Below, one piece after another: positions 47,790-58,375 of a DNA stretch of 64,000 bases. The stretch comes from Kalaharituber pfeilii. Lineage: Eukaryota > Ascomycota > Pezizomycetes > Pezizales > Pezizaceae. Position 1 is the stretch's first letter; every line of letters begins with the position of its first letter. A program made the position numbers and the translations under genes. The stretch lies in contig WHUZ01000021.1 in assembly GCA_015179045.1 (NCBI GenBank), forward strand, positions 310,001-374,000, read 5' to 3'. The notes beneath the pieces are model-generated. The model worked only from the letters and a program-made list of their open reading frames with translations, did no database searches and was not told the DNA's origin.

Positions 47790-48323
47790 AAACTTGACAT
47801 CCGAAGCGGCGGCCGAGGGATACGCGATCGATCCCTAACAAGTCTAAGACCCTTATCATAGGGGTCAAGGGCCCAGCCTACAGACTCGCGGGGCTGACAC
47901 TGGACTGGGAACTAAAGTTCAACCAACACCACAGGAGACGACTACATCTCGGAAAGGCAGCCTGGGGCGTGGCCTCGAGGCTAACACAACTATCCCCAGT
48001 CAAGAAGCGTCAGCTATAGACTAGCATTGCCCGCACTATAGCAACTTGGGGCAGCTAGGCCTAGACAGACTACGCACGAGGGGCACCCGCAGAGATAAAT
48101 CTGAGAGACCTGGAAAAGTAGCAGTACACCGTAGCCCCAGAAATCACGGGAGCACCGTGGGGCACCCGCCGGGACTTGGTGGAGGGACTGGCAAACCTAG
48201 AGTCCATCCAGACGTTCATATACCACGAGGCGACGAGGGTCGAAGCACGGACGCTGAGACATGCACACGAACGACTGAGAAACGAGGAACCCGACACCAC
48301 ATACCTAAGAGGCTTCCTTCAAT
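47790..48323 (+). mobile_element. Decayed LINE reverse-transcriptase 3' region, interrupted by a hAT
   Basis: With several stops the plus strand reads KTLIIGVKGPAYRLAGLTLD, WELKFNQHH, LGKAAWGVASRLTQLSPVKK, PEITGAPWGTRRDLVEGLAN: the RT thumb/connection typical of Tad1-type LINEs. It resumes after the hAT at 50884-51038 with the RNase H opening ERVEWERAIDEATDEGWDGT and YTDGSRIESRAGAG. The hAT therefore inserted into an already present LINE. Confidence 0.8.
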
Positions 48324-48594
48324 CAGTGTTCCCAACAGGCCGGCCAGACCAGGCCAAGGGTACGGCCTGGGCCGGCCTGGACCGTGAAAATCTAGGCCTG
48401 GGCCTGGCCTGATCTTTCAGGCCGTCCAGGCGGGCCCAGGTTGGTCCAGGCCATTCAGGCCAGTCTAGAACAAAGAGTGAAATAATATAGCCATGCACAC
48501 GAGAGAATAATAGGTAGTGAAATACATATATGCGGTATGTGAAAGAATAATGGGTAGCGAAATAACTACACCTGAAAAGAATGAGAGGTGGTGA

Positions 48595-49110
48595 ATCAAA
48601 CACGCGTTCACGCGAAAAGGAGGCTGGAGAGAGGAAACCTAGACATAGCAGTAATGTGGGTAAAGAGTCATGTAGGCATACTGGGTAACGAAGCAGCAGA
48701 TGAGGCAGCGAGAATAGGGACAGCATTAGAGCAGGCAACAGAGGTGGTGACAGAAGCAGGGATGAGACAGGAGGCAAAGCGGGAGAGAGCACGAGAGAGA
48801 AACCGGCTGGGCCTGACATACCGGCCCCTGGATAGACGGTGCTCAGGTGACACGACTAGCGGGGTTGCTGGGGGCGAAAGGTTTATGCGCCTGGAGACAC
48901 CACATAGGGGAGGCGACAGACCCGGAGTGCAGGTGGTGCGGAGAGGCGGAGGAGACCACTGGACATTTGCTGAACGATTGCAGAGCGTGGCAGAAGAGAT
49001 GGCCAGGTGGCATGGCAGCGGGATGACTCGGGACAGGTACTTTTTACCTGTCCGCTCAGGGACAGGTAGTTCCTTGTATGGTAAGCTGATCGCCAGTGGC
49101 GTGCGCTAAT
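48595..49110 (+). mobile_element. LINE fragment (RNase H C-terminus and knuckle) nested in the hAT
   Basis: Plus-strand ORF with RRLERGNLDIAVMWVKSH and VGILGNEAADEAARIGTALE, NRLGLTYRPL, then a frame-shifted knuckle region. Same LINE family as 45829-46847. 5'-truncated within the RNase H domain; the 3' limit is unclear. Confidence 0.8.
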
Positions 49111-49202
49111 ATGCAGAGTGTTCAAGGGTTACGATTCAGAGGTACCTAAGCTAAGATATTATGTACAATGCCTAAACAACTAAATAGATGCAGTGGAAGA
49201 TA

Positions 49203-49287
49203 CATGAGACCTTTGTTTTTTTTTTGTTTTTTTTTATATCATTGATCGCATGCCGCCCTAAGGGCTATGGCGATTCATGACACCTTG
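49203..49287 (-). mobile_element. Ultrashort LINE-tail insertion, family A, imperfect 12-bp TSD
   Basis: CATGAGACCTTT and CATGACACCTTG flank a T-run plus ATATCATTGATCGCATGCCG and CCCTAAGGGCTATGGCGAT. ATCGC/GCGAT stem variant. Nested inside the hAT. Confidence 0.8.
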
Positions 49288-49587
49288 ATGCGACAAGAAT
49301 AACATCCTACATAGCTTGCGTATCCTCTTCAAGCTCAACTACACCTGAGGAGCCTTCCCTATGGCGCTTTCTAGTATTTCTTGCAGCAGCTGTTCATTCA
49401 GCCAACTCAGCAGAGGTCATAGCATGCGCTTTAGCTTTCCCTTGGTCTTTTCCTGACGAAATTGACTTAAACCTGATGGTACAAATTGCTGGATAATTGG
49501 CTGAGCACCATGACTAGCAAGTGTGCTGGTGAACATGCGTTGCATGTGGCTGGTATGAGTATGCTACAAACATGCAAAAAGCTTTGC

Positions 49588-49626
49588 ATATCATTGATCG
49601 CTTGCCGCCCATGGGGCTATGGCGAT
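49588..49626 (-). mobile_element. LINE-tail hairpin without poly(T), family A
   Basis: ATATCATTGATCGCTTGCCG, CCCATGGGGCTATGGCGAT. ATCGC/GCGAT variant. No T-run and no clear TSD, so an old copy. Confidence 0.65.
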
Positions 49627-49927
49627 GCCTTCTCACCAGTAAGGGTACCATATAACTGTTCTTGGTCATATAATGATCGCAGAAGGAGATATCAGCCTTG
49701 ATTATTATATTGGCTCTGTGGTTGCTGTTGAGGTATTGTAATAGGTAGATCTGTAGGTACTTCTCTGTCGCAGCAATTCGAAAACCACCAAAACGCGGGG
49801 AAGGGGAGGATGATCCGCTACAGGGGCTGATAGAGATGTTGGGAGAGGACGGAACGGGGGACTAGGTTTTCTTTCCTTTCTGTTTACGTGAACATTACTA
49901 GTATGACCTATGTATTTAACATAATAC

Positions 49928-49983
49928 CTCGCCATGGCCTTACAGGCGGCAAGCGAGTATTGATATAAAAAAAAAAAAAAAAA
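49928..49983 (+). mobile_element. LINE 3' end with poly(A), family A
   Basis: CTCGCCATGGCCTTACAGGC, GGCAAGCGAGTATTGATATA, then A18. The upstream pyrimidine-rich stretch resembles the LINE 3' UTR, so this may be the end of a somewhat longer copy. TSD not found. Confidence 0.7.
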
Positions 49984-50620
49984 CGCGATATGTGACCTCA
50001 ATCTGAAAGAACAATAGACTGCGAAATAAGTACACGTGGAAAGAATAATAGGTGGGCAAAATAAATACATCCGGAAAGAATAATAGGGGGTCGAATGAAT
50101 CGATGGGCATTTGACCGCAGTCCCTGCGCGTGGATATTTGTCGGGGTTTAAAAATTAAAAAATTATACCTAAATGGTCTGGACCGGTCTGGACCGCCTGA
50201 ATAGGATCAACCAATCAGTAACTGAAATTTGGTCTTTAATCGCCTATCCGCGGAATAACTACCACCAATTAGTGGCTGAAGTACCGCCTTGGCAACATAT
50301 CTGTATTTATAGAACATGTAATATACGTAATGATTGACTGAATTGAGTAATTTCCATTGTGGTACAGCCAGCACAAGGTCATCTTGCACCTGTACTTATA
50401 CATGTAAAGTTGTTATGATAACCTTTGGGCAGTTCACAGAGTTCAGGCACTGTAGGTGCGAAACTGAGAAAGTGGAATTGAGCAGATAGTAACTGTGAAA
50501 AGTGGGAGGAGGATGTGGTATACTTTGCTATAGCAGGATGTGTGAGTTAGATTCGGCAGGCGCCCACCTCTACACAGTGATCAGAACGTTAACGAGAACA
50601 CAGAATACAGAACACAGAAC
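49984..50620. other. Interior of the hAT element, no gene
   Basis: Contains GAAAGAATAATAGG-type short repeats matching those near 48500-48580 on the other side, and GGTCTGGACCGG motifs near 50175. No coding sequence recognised. Confidence 0.5.
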
Positions 50621-51038
50621 ACAGTTAAAAACAGATAGCATAGTGAACTGAACTCTCTAATGAAATAACTTCCTCAGCACGCAGGCTCAAACTGGTGATG
50701 GTATTAGTATTTGCGCGAACTGGTCTTCCTGAACTGGCCTGAGTCGGCTTGAATGGCCTGAGACGGCCTGAATCGGCCTGAATCGGCCTGCATGTTTCAG
50801 GCCGGTCCAGGCCGGTCCAGGCCATCGAAAGCTCCGCCTGGTCCGCCCCAGGCGGTTTCAGGCCTGGCCGGTTGGGAACACTGCCTTCAATCCCGGGACC
50901 CATAGCAACCTATCCTCCCCATCAGCAGACACGGAGAGAGTAGAATGGGAAAGGGCAATTGATGAAGCTACAGACGAAGGATGGGACGGCACATACACTG
51001 ACGGTAGCCGAATCGAGAGCAGAGCCGGGGCAGGCACA

Positions 51039-52327
51039 TAGTGAGCGGCACGAGCCGAGCCAGCTCGAGCCAGCTCGAGCCCGAGCCCACGCGACTTGAG
51101 CTCCGAGCTCGTCAAATAGAAGGTGGGCTCGAGCCAACGAGCCTTGAATACATGATATTAATAACTAATCTAAACTATTCTACAGCTTCATCCTCATCAC
51201 TACTATCTGCTAAATTCAGTAGCACATGATAGCGCTCATAGTCTCACCTTCCATTCTGTTTCAGCGTGTGTTGAGAACTTCGCCTGCCTGTAGTACATTG
51301 TCAGCTTAGCTAGAGATAGTGTTATGTTGAAATACTTACCTGTGAGAATATCTGTTCGGAGGGGACAGAGGAGGCAGGTATTGCTAAATACTCTCATGCT
51401 ATATGGTCTAGATTTGGCGACATCCCTGCTCGAACTTTGAGGTGGAGGAGCTCTAGAAATGATGCCTTTTCTGCTAGTTTGATTGGTGAATTTGTTGAGA
51501 TAAGAAAGCGGCAAAGGAGTTCACAATACGTGTTTCGGAAAAGCCCTCTGGTTTAGCTCGCTTTGTTGGAACCATTATCTCAAATGGTATTCGTTGCTTT
51601 AATTCTGTGGCGTTTACTAGCTGACGCGAAAGTGGAACTGATGCATGTGACTTCCGAAAATAGTGACGTAAGTCTGGTTACGAGACTAGTGAAGTATGTG
51701 GTTGTTGTACAGCTTTTGACGTGCCAAGTCTTGAAACAATACACACATATAAAATTTCGTGCTCATTATCTGATATTTTTCGCCACAAAATCATACATCT
51801 GTCATAAGAGTTCAAAACAGTACAGTATGCTAATCTTTAACTAAAGAATATTGGCCAGCTAGGCTGGCAAGAAAGGCATTATAAATTGATATAGAATTGG
51901 TTGTCATATTGATAAATTGCCAATTAGTATAAGGAACAAGAATCCTGAAGTGTAGTATGAGGATTAAGGGTCTCGAAGCATAGTATGAGTCTCGAAGTCT
52001 TGAGATTGGGTAGTAGTAAAGAGAAAAGAATTTCAAGAAGATAGAGAGAATAGAGAGGCCTAATATACACTCTTAAAATATGCAACTTACCTTCTAAAGA
52101 TTGATATAGGTCTATGTAATTGAATCACTTTTGATATTTATAGAAGTTGTTGGCAGGTCGGAATGAGCTCCGGATCTCTAATTTATTACCATGTTCGGTA
52201 TTTACAGTTTATGAAACCCTGCGCTGGCTAAGCATTTTAGCGAGCTGTCAAGAGAAACACTAGCGTGATCTTGGCTGTCTCAAGCTCGAGCCAGAGCTCG
52301 AGCCTGCTCGGGTCGTGCCGCTCACTA
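51039..52327. mobile_element. hAT-like element, GAGCTCGAGC family, 1289 bp
   Basis: TAGTGAGCGGCACGAGC at the left and GTCGTGCCGCTCACTA at the right, with GAGCTCGAGC subterminal motifs; longer relative of the MITE at 34232. Flanks CAGGCACA and TATGGACA do not match, so it may be rearranged. An interior open stretch around 51420-51720 (ALEMMPFLLV / SGLARFVGTIISNG-like in two frames) is not recognisable as transposase and could be captured sequence. Left end lies inside the LINE RNase H remnant. Confidence 0.75.
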
Positions 52328-52555
52328 TATGGACAGTACTATTTTACTGATATTCAAGCCTATGCTAGATTCGATAGCTCGCCTACTTTACCTTGAAATG
52401 ATATTATTTTCCTGCCTCCTGAATCCCACTGCTCAACAATATTCTTACAGTAATAATTCGGGTGTAAGACTGCAGTCTTAAACATTGACTGTATGTTATG
52501 GCTAAAGGCTTCCCACAGTCTTTTACGTGGTTACTTTCTGGGCGTCAAACTTAGC

Positions 52556-54527
52556 TAACGTCACTGACCGGGATCCGGCGCACTTCCGGAATAAAAACAA
52601 TAGCCTCCTGTAAGGCCAAATCTTCATAGAAGATAACCAAATTGGACATACAGCTTGGAGAGGTATAGGAAAGTAACTTCCGCACCTCAGTTAGCCAATT
52701 GGAAATTTTGAATGATACTCTATGGTGGTAGTTGCCCAATTAGGCATCTGAACCCTATGCAGGTGTAAAATGGCAAGATGGCTATTGAGGACCTTGAGCA
52801 AGTGCATATACCTTCTATAGTATGTATTCAAGAGATCTGGAATGTTTCATAATAATTGGATATATATGGAACAAGTGGTGAGCCAATATCCATACATATA
52901 TTTTTACTACTAGAAGTGAATTTTGATATTCAGTCTGTATATATTTCTAAAAATATGAGGCATGTTTAAAATGCTCTAGAATATAACTCTATACATAGAA
53001 GAATATATTTTGAGTAGCCTATAGGTATAGGTATTGACAGAAAGTAGAGGTCAATAGGGATATCCATCTATATATACCCAATTAGGTAATGCATATTCCT
53101 TAATACATCATATATGAATGCTGCAGTCCTGAGCTATAAAACTTCAGAAATATAATCTAAAAGCTTCTAGAATATTATATAAAAACTTTTAGAGTGACTT
53201 AATTATGTTTGTTAAAGTTACGTATAATTGCTTAAATTTGGTCTATTTATTTTCTTAGAACTAGATAAAGTAAAGAGAACAGTTGGATTCATAGATGCTA
53301 TTTATTTTACAGAAAAGATAGTGAAAGAGTAAATAAGAAAGTCACCCCTTATAAGTGAGTTGAGTAGTAGGGAGCTAAGTACGGAAATAAAAAAGTGATA
53401 GAAATATATAAGAGTAGAAATAAGTAACAAAAATAAGAAACAAGTAATAAACCTTCTAATACACTTGCGCGATGCCCTCAAAGTAAGGTATTAGTGATGT
53501 ATTAGCTATTATTGGGTCATAATCATAGTATTTATGCATGTTGCAATAATATATAGACTAAAATTCAAGGTGTCTTTATATAGAAGAAGATATAATTATG
53601 TCTACTTTGAGCAAGTAGTATTAGGTCACTCTGAGAGTTTTTATATAATATTCCAGAAGCTTTTAGATTATATTCCTGAAGTTTTATAGCTCAGGACTAC
53701 AGTATTCATATATGATGTATTAAGGAATATGCATTATCTAATTGGGTATATATAGATGGATATCCCTATTGATCTCTACTTTCTGTCAATACCTATACTG
53801 TTACGGAGGTGGTAAACGCAGAAAGTTACCGTCCGCCAGGTCAAAAAGACACTTGACTAGCGATACTCGCTAGTCCTCTGCGTAGCTCATATAGTACTCA
53901 TTATGCGACTGCGGCGCCTTTCCGGCTGTCGCATGTCGCTTACGTCGCATATGCGCATATCGTATGCGCTTGCATTTTTCGCTTTTCACGCGCTCCACCG
54001 GCCGCCCACACTACGGTCGCGGTGAACCCGTAACATATACCTATAGGCTACTCAAAATATATTCTTCTATGTATAGAGTTATATTCTAGAGCATTTTGAA
54101 CATGCCTCATATTTTTAGAAATATATACAGACTGAATATCAGAATTCACTTCTAGCAGTAAAAATATATGTATGGATATTGGCTCACCACTTGTTCCATA
54201 TGTATCCAATTATTATGAAACATTCCAGATCTCTTGAATACATACTATAGAAGGTATATGCACTTGCTCAAGGTCCTCAATAGCCATCTTGCCATTTTAC
54301 ACCTGCATAGGGTTCAGATGCCTAATTGGGCAACTACCACCATAGAGTATCATTCAAAATTTCCAATTGGCTAACTGAGGTGCGGAAGTTACTTTCCTAT
54401 ACCTCTCCAACCTGTATATGCAATTTTGTTATCTTCTATGAAGATTTGACCTTACAGGAGGCTATTGTTTTTATTCCGGAAGTGCGCCGGATCCCGGTAA
54501 TGCGCCGGATCCCGGTCAGTGACGTTA
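52556..54527. mobile_element. Long-TIR (foldback) element, copy A, with solo LTR inside
   Basis: Arms of about 645 bp (52556-53200 and 53632-54527 minus the LTR) are reverse complements around a 430-bp unique centre. Ends read TAACGTCACTGACCGGGATC and its complement; TA at each end fits Tc1/mariner-type TA insertion, though other classes cannot be excluded. The right arm duplicates a GCGCCGGATCCCGGT motif. No transposase found. Both arms carry the same 60-codon ORF (MGNYHHRVSFKISNWLTEV...). Confidence 0.85.
53794..54040. mobile_element. Solo LTR, 237 bp, 5-bp TSD
   Basis: 53799-54035 begins TGTTACGGAGG and ends ACCCGTAACA, with 5-bp TSD TATAC on each side (53794-53798, 54036-54040). The left arm of the host foldback element lacks it, so the empty site is available in the same element for direct comparison. 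Confidence 0.92.
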
Positions 54528-55033
54528 CCAACATGTACAAAGTGGAATTCATGGAATTCACTTCGCCCAGAGATCACATGATACAATTGATGTTGGCTGA
54601 CTCGATGCCCTTTGTGTCCTTATAACCGCCGATCCAGGCGAGCATTGCCTTGTGGAGGTGGGCACTGCCTTCTAGAGGCTTCATCATCAGGATGGTCTGA
54701 AGTAATCACGCTTTCGAGCGGAAGGAATTCATAATTCGATTAAAATCTGAAGTACGTACAGGATCTATGCTTTATATGCCCCTTGGAGCGGCCTTACGAT
54801 TCTCCGAAAACAAGTACATAGACAGACGCCACAGGAAAATTGCCACAGAAAAAAAAAAATCTTTTCACACAATACCATAGTTAATCCGCCTGTCAGGCCT
54901 TCGGCCCCTAGGGGAGGGGGAGAGGGGGAGATATATAGGGGAGCCTCCCTGATGCAGAAACCAGAAGAACCGTCCGGAAGTTTGTGGAATCAGGTAGATA
55001 GAAATTTCTTTGTTTTGAGGGCTTGCCCAGGGA

Positions 55034-55071
55034 CCCTGCCATGGCTTGGCACTGCAAGCGGGGTTACGTGA

Positions 55072-55100
<29 letters not shown>
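55034..55100 (+). mobile_element. Ultrashort tail insertion, family B
   Basis: CCCTGCCATGGCTTGGCACT, GCAAGCGGGGTTACGTGATT, then A27. Stem CCCTGC/GCGGGG is intact. No clear TSD. Confidence 0.7.
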
Positions 55101-55102
<2 letters not shown>

Positions 55103-55749
55103 CCCTCGGCCCATAATTCCTCCGTGCATGAGCGCCAGGATTATCCCATCGTTTCAACATGGTCTTATACAAGGACTTTTGCACGTTGTCACCCTAGGTA
55201 GCTTTCTCAAAGTCTTATTCTCGATTACTTTCTTACACGCGAATTGTTACGGTATTGTAACTACACTCAGCAGACATGATCTTGAGTATTTATTAGTGCA
55301 TCATAGAGCACAGCACCTTCTCAGCTTTAGCGATCCTGTATCTAATTTACTAAAGAGTTCTCTGTTGTATTTTGTTAGGTGTGCAATAGAAGCTCACTAT
55401 CTCCAACGCTTTCATAGTAAGCCGCTGGCAATTGGGGGCGCTACTGCGAATAGTTCTTGTACTCTGAAAGTGCACAATGTTCAGTTACATCCGTGGCGGA
55501 GCGAGCACAGCCCTAGGAAATAGCCTCGCCGTTTTGACAAAGTTCGGAATTTCCCTCCGCTATTGTAGTTTACAATTTAAATACGCGTACGTATGCCACC
55601 CAAGCCGATGTTAGGTCCAGCATAGCCAACAAAATTACCGCATGTGAACTAAAATTTGTGCCTCAATGCGAACTATGACTGTGTTAAACATAAATCTGCG
55701 TTATCTGAGACCGATAGGGTCCAACCGGCCTACCCTCAACGGGCATAGC

Positions 55750-55824
55750 ATTCGTTGCCTTTTTTTTTTTTTTTAAATATCATTAATCGCTTGCCGCCCT
55801 GGGGGCTATGGCGATATTCGTTGC
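55750..55824 (-). mobile_element. Ultrashort LINE-tail insertion, family A, 9-bp TSD
   Basis: Perfect TSD ATTCGTTGC at 55750-55758 and 55816-55824 around 57 bp ending CTATGGCGAT. ATCGC/GCGAT variant. Confidence 0.88.
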
Positions 55825-56533
55825 ATTGTTGACTTGATATAATTGCTTTCGATGCACAATCAAGTGTACATCTGCTGGGCAATTTATATATGTGGATCTC
55901 GAACCACTTTACGCACTCCCGAACAGTTCCAAGAACGTTCCTGGCTACGAAAAGGAAGCAAATAATCTCTATGTATTCTGCATTGATCCGTGCTGACATC
56001 TTGTGTTACACAAATGGAATATATTACACCGGGGCATGGATTCTCAATGTACCAAGCTTATGATGTCTAGTTAGAGTTGCGAACTCCGAATGTTGATCCA
56101 GCCACTGCTGTCAACCGTGCCAAAATTAGCCTGCACCTCGGTCATCCCGTCGCGACCGGAGCTAGCCGAATACTTGCTTGAACACCTCATTCTCCGGGAA
56201 GACTCCCAGATGCTTGAAGATTTCGCTACCATCACTTAGGTTACGAAATGCAAGCAATCCACATTCTTTTTACAGTACACCTGGCCATCTTCGGAGCTGC
56301 ATCCCTCCACCTATACTGATATACTCATTATGACTTGACCAAATGTCGGAGCATAGGTAAAAAAATATCAAGCTGAGAGTGGAACGTGAATAGCGCACAC
56401 TCAATTCTGAAGCGGCGGCCCAGGTCACCTTGGCTACGTAAAACAATCCCAATTGGGACCCAAGGGGTCATCGAGAGATCTACTTCGTCCACGCACGCAT
56501 TTGGTCCCAAACGAAACGTTAGGGTTACCACAA

Positions 56534-56612
56534 CGACTCTCCGGTTTTTTTTAATTCAATTTCACGTGACCCCGCGTGCAGCTATTCGCCATGGCAGGGC
56601 GACTCTCCGGTT
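56534..56612 (-). mobile_element. Ultrashort tail insertion, family B, 13-bp TSD, upstream of PAF-AH gene
   Basis: Perfect TSD CGACTCTCCGGTT at 56534-56546 and 56600-56612. The 53-bp insert is a short T-run, ATTCAATTTCACGTGACCCC, GCGTGCAG, ATTCGCCATGGCAGGG. It lies about 200 bp before the start codon of the gene at 56810. Confidence 0.92.
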
Positions 56613-56706
56613 ACGACCCATGCAGTAATTGGGTGGCTGACGAGAGATACAGCTCTCAATCAGGCTGTGTTGACATCCAAATAGTGGAACGCGCGTTGCT
56701 GAGAGA

Positions 56707-56713
56707 TATATAA
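56707..56713 (+). promoter_or_regulatory. TATA box of the PAF-acetylhydrolase-like gene
   Basis: TATATAA 97 bp upstream of the ATG, at a typical distance for a fungal core promoter. Confidence 0.55.
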
Positions 56714-56809
56714 GGCGGTGCGGAGCAAGCTCCAATGTCAACTTAGGTTATTCAGAGCACAGTTTCTTCCTCTACTGAATTGCAATTGCTCGGGAACAGC
56801 TTGACCAAA

Positions 56810-58114
56810 ATGCATCTCCTTTTTCTTTCAGGCCTTTCCAGGGTCAGTCTAGGTTTAACGGCCCTCCTACTGACTGTCACCCCGTTCTCTGCCGCAGCCT
56901 CCACAACGTTTGAAAAAAATATCATCACCAGTCGAAATGCCACTGGCAAGATCACAATTCCTCCTCCAACAGGTTCATACACGGTTGGCCGCACGACCCT
57001 CTATCTCACGGACAAATCGCGTATCGATCCCCTTTCTCCAACCCCCCACGAGTACCGACTGGTGGTCGCCCAAATTTATTATCCCACGCACCCCCCGCAC
57101 AAGCTCAAGGGCAAATATCATCTCGATGGCTACGTCAGTGAGCGCATTGCTGCCATCATCGAAGCAGAGTACCCTCTTCCCCCAGGCATGATTGGCAGCG
57201 TCACGAGCAACAGCTACCTTAACGCACCTGTCGTCCTTCCGAAGAAGGGCCCTGCGGAAATCGTACTATTCAGTCCTGGCTACGGAGGAACAGGCAGTAT
57301 CTATGCCACATACCACGAGGACCTAGCGAGCCATGGTTATATCGTCATTTCCCTCGATCCTGTCTACGACACCGTAGTGATAGAGGTCCCTGGCAAAGGT
57401 GAACTCTGGAACCGCTTCAACGGAAGCGCCGTGGATCCCACAGCGGATGACTTCATCCAATTCAATGACTTACGGTCCGAGGATGCAGCATTCGTAGTAG
57501 AAGCCCTTGGCGATCCTAAGAGCGATCTTGTAACCGGAGTGCCTCTCGAGGCCGGACACTGCACCCCCAAGGGCAAGAAAGACTGGTGGTCCAAGGACGC
57601 AAAAATAGCCATGTTCGGACACTCTCTTGGCGGCAGCGCAACGGCTCGCTCCATGCTGCTCACGCAAAAGATTGTAGGTGGCATGCTCATCGACGGCAGC
57701 ATCCAGGGTACCCCTCCACCGCCGCCTTCCCCCGGAATCATCACCAACCCGGTAATCCTCTTTGGGACCCATGACCACAACCGCGAAACCGACCCTAGCT
57801 GGCCGCCCTTCTACGGCAACATCGCCAAGGGCTGGAAGCGTGAGCTTCTCCTCAACAATTCCGGGCATTTGACGTTCTCGGATTTCGCGCCGATGGCAAA
57901 GCTGATTGGGCTGTGGGATCTACCGGAGGAGGTCTTACCAGAAGCAACCTTAATGGAGGTGTTAGGGAGTATTGATGGTGAAAGGGCCATGGCAGTTGTC
58001 AGGGAGTTCATTAAGGGATTTATGGGGTGGGTGATAAGGGGGGACAAGGAGGGGAAAGATATGGTAGAGGGTAAGGGTATCGGGGAGTGGCCGGAGATTG
58101 AGGTTAGGGAATGA
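56810..58114 (+). CDS. Secreted PAF-acetylhydrolase-like alpha/beta-hydrolase, 434 aa
   Basis: First ATG (CCAAAATGC context) at 56810; the frame is open a little upstream but without ATG. Residues 1-30 (MHLLFLSGLSRVSLGLTALL, then LTVTPFSAAA) are a clear signal peptide. The body fits the isoform-II platelet-activating-factor acetylhydrolase family: VVAQIYYPT, VLFSPGYGGTG oxyanion region, nucleophile elbow GHSLGG with Ser272, LIDGS Asp295 and SGHLTFSD His353 complete the expected Ser-Asp-His triad. Length is normal for fungal members. Single exon, no defects. Expected to hydrolyse short or oxidised acyl groups of phospholipids or related esters outside the cell; true substrate unknown. It is the only complete, clearly enzymatic host gene in the right third of the window. 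Confidence 0.88.
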   Translation: MHLLFLSGLSRVSLGLTALLLTVTPFSAAASTTFEKNIITSRNATGKITIPPPTGSYTVGRTTLYLTDKSRIDPLSPTPHEYRLVVAQIYYPTHPPHKLKGKYHLDGYVSERIAAIIEAEYPLPPGMIGSVTSNSYLNAPVVLPKKGPAEIVLFSPGYGGTGSIYATYHEDLASHGYIVISLDPVYDTVVIEVPGKGELWNRFNGSAVDPTADDFIQFNDLRSEDAAFVVEALGDPKSDLVTGVPLEAGHCTPKGKKDWWSKDAKIAMFGHSLGGSATARSMLLTQKIVGGMLIDGSIQGTPPPPPSPGIITNPVILFGTHDHNRETDPSWPPFYGNIAKGWKRELLLNNSGHLTFSDFAPMAKLIGLWDLPEEVLPEATLMEVLGSIDGERAMAVVREFIKGFMGWVIRGDKEGKDMVEGKGIGEWPEIEVRE

Positions 58115-58375
58115 TTGACACTGAGTGAGGGCAGCGTGGGATGAAAAGCGCGTTTAGTCTTTAATTTTATTTACCGTTCGTTGTTTGGAGTGGGTTGAAG
58201 CTGAGGGGGGGAAGAAGAAAGTGAGGGTAACCAGATTTGGGGCTATTACTCCGCTTCTTGTTTTCGCAGAATAATATTAAAGATTTCTAGTTATGTTTGA
58301 CTAATATTAATCACTGAGACAATACCCTGTCACTAACTGGCATGCAAGCATTTTGTTCTAGAACCCATTTTAAAC

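Larger units (their letters stand above)
48316..50891. mobile_element. hAT-like element, 2560 bp, 8-bp TSD, carrying nested insertions
   Basis: Perfect 8-bp TSD CCTTCAAT at 48316-48323 and 50884-50891. Terminal inverted repeat CAGTGTTCCCAAC / GTTGGGAACACTG, then GGCCTGG-rich subterminal blocks at both ends. No transposase seen, so non-autonomous. The interior holds AGAATAATAGGTAG-type repeats on both sides, plus a LINE fragment and three LINE tails that inserted later. Confidence 0.9.
54528..56530. other. No gene supported
   Basis: Two tail insertions lie here (listed separately). Otherwise only short ORFs; A10 near 54849 and G-rich GGGGAGGGGGAGAGGGGG near 54912. Confidence 0.4.
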
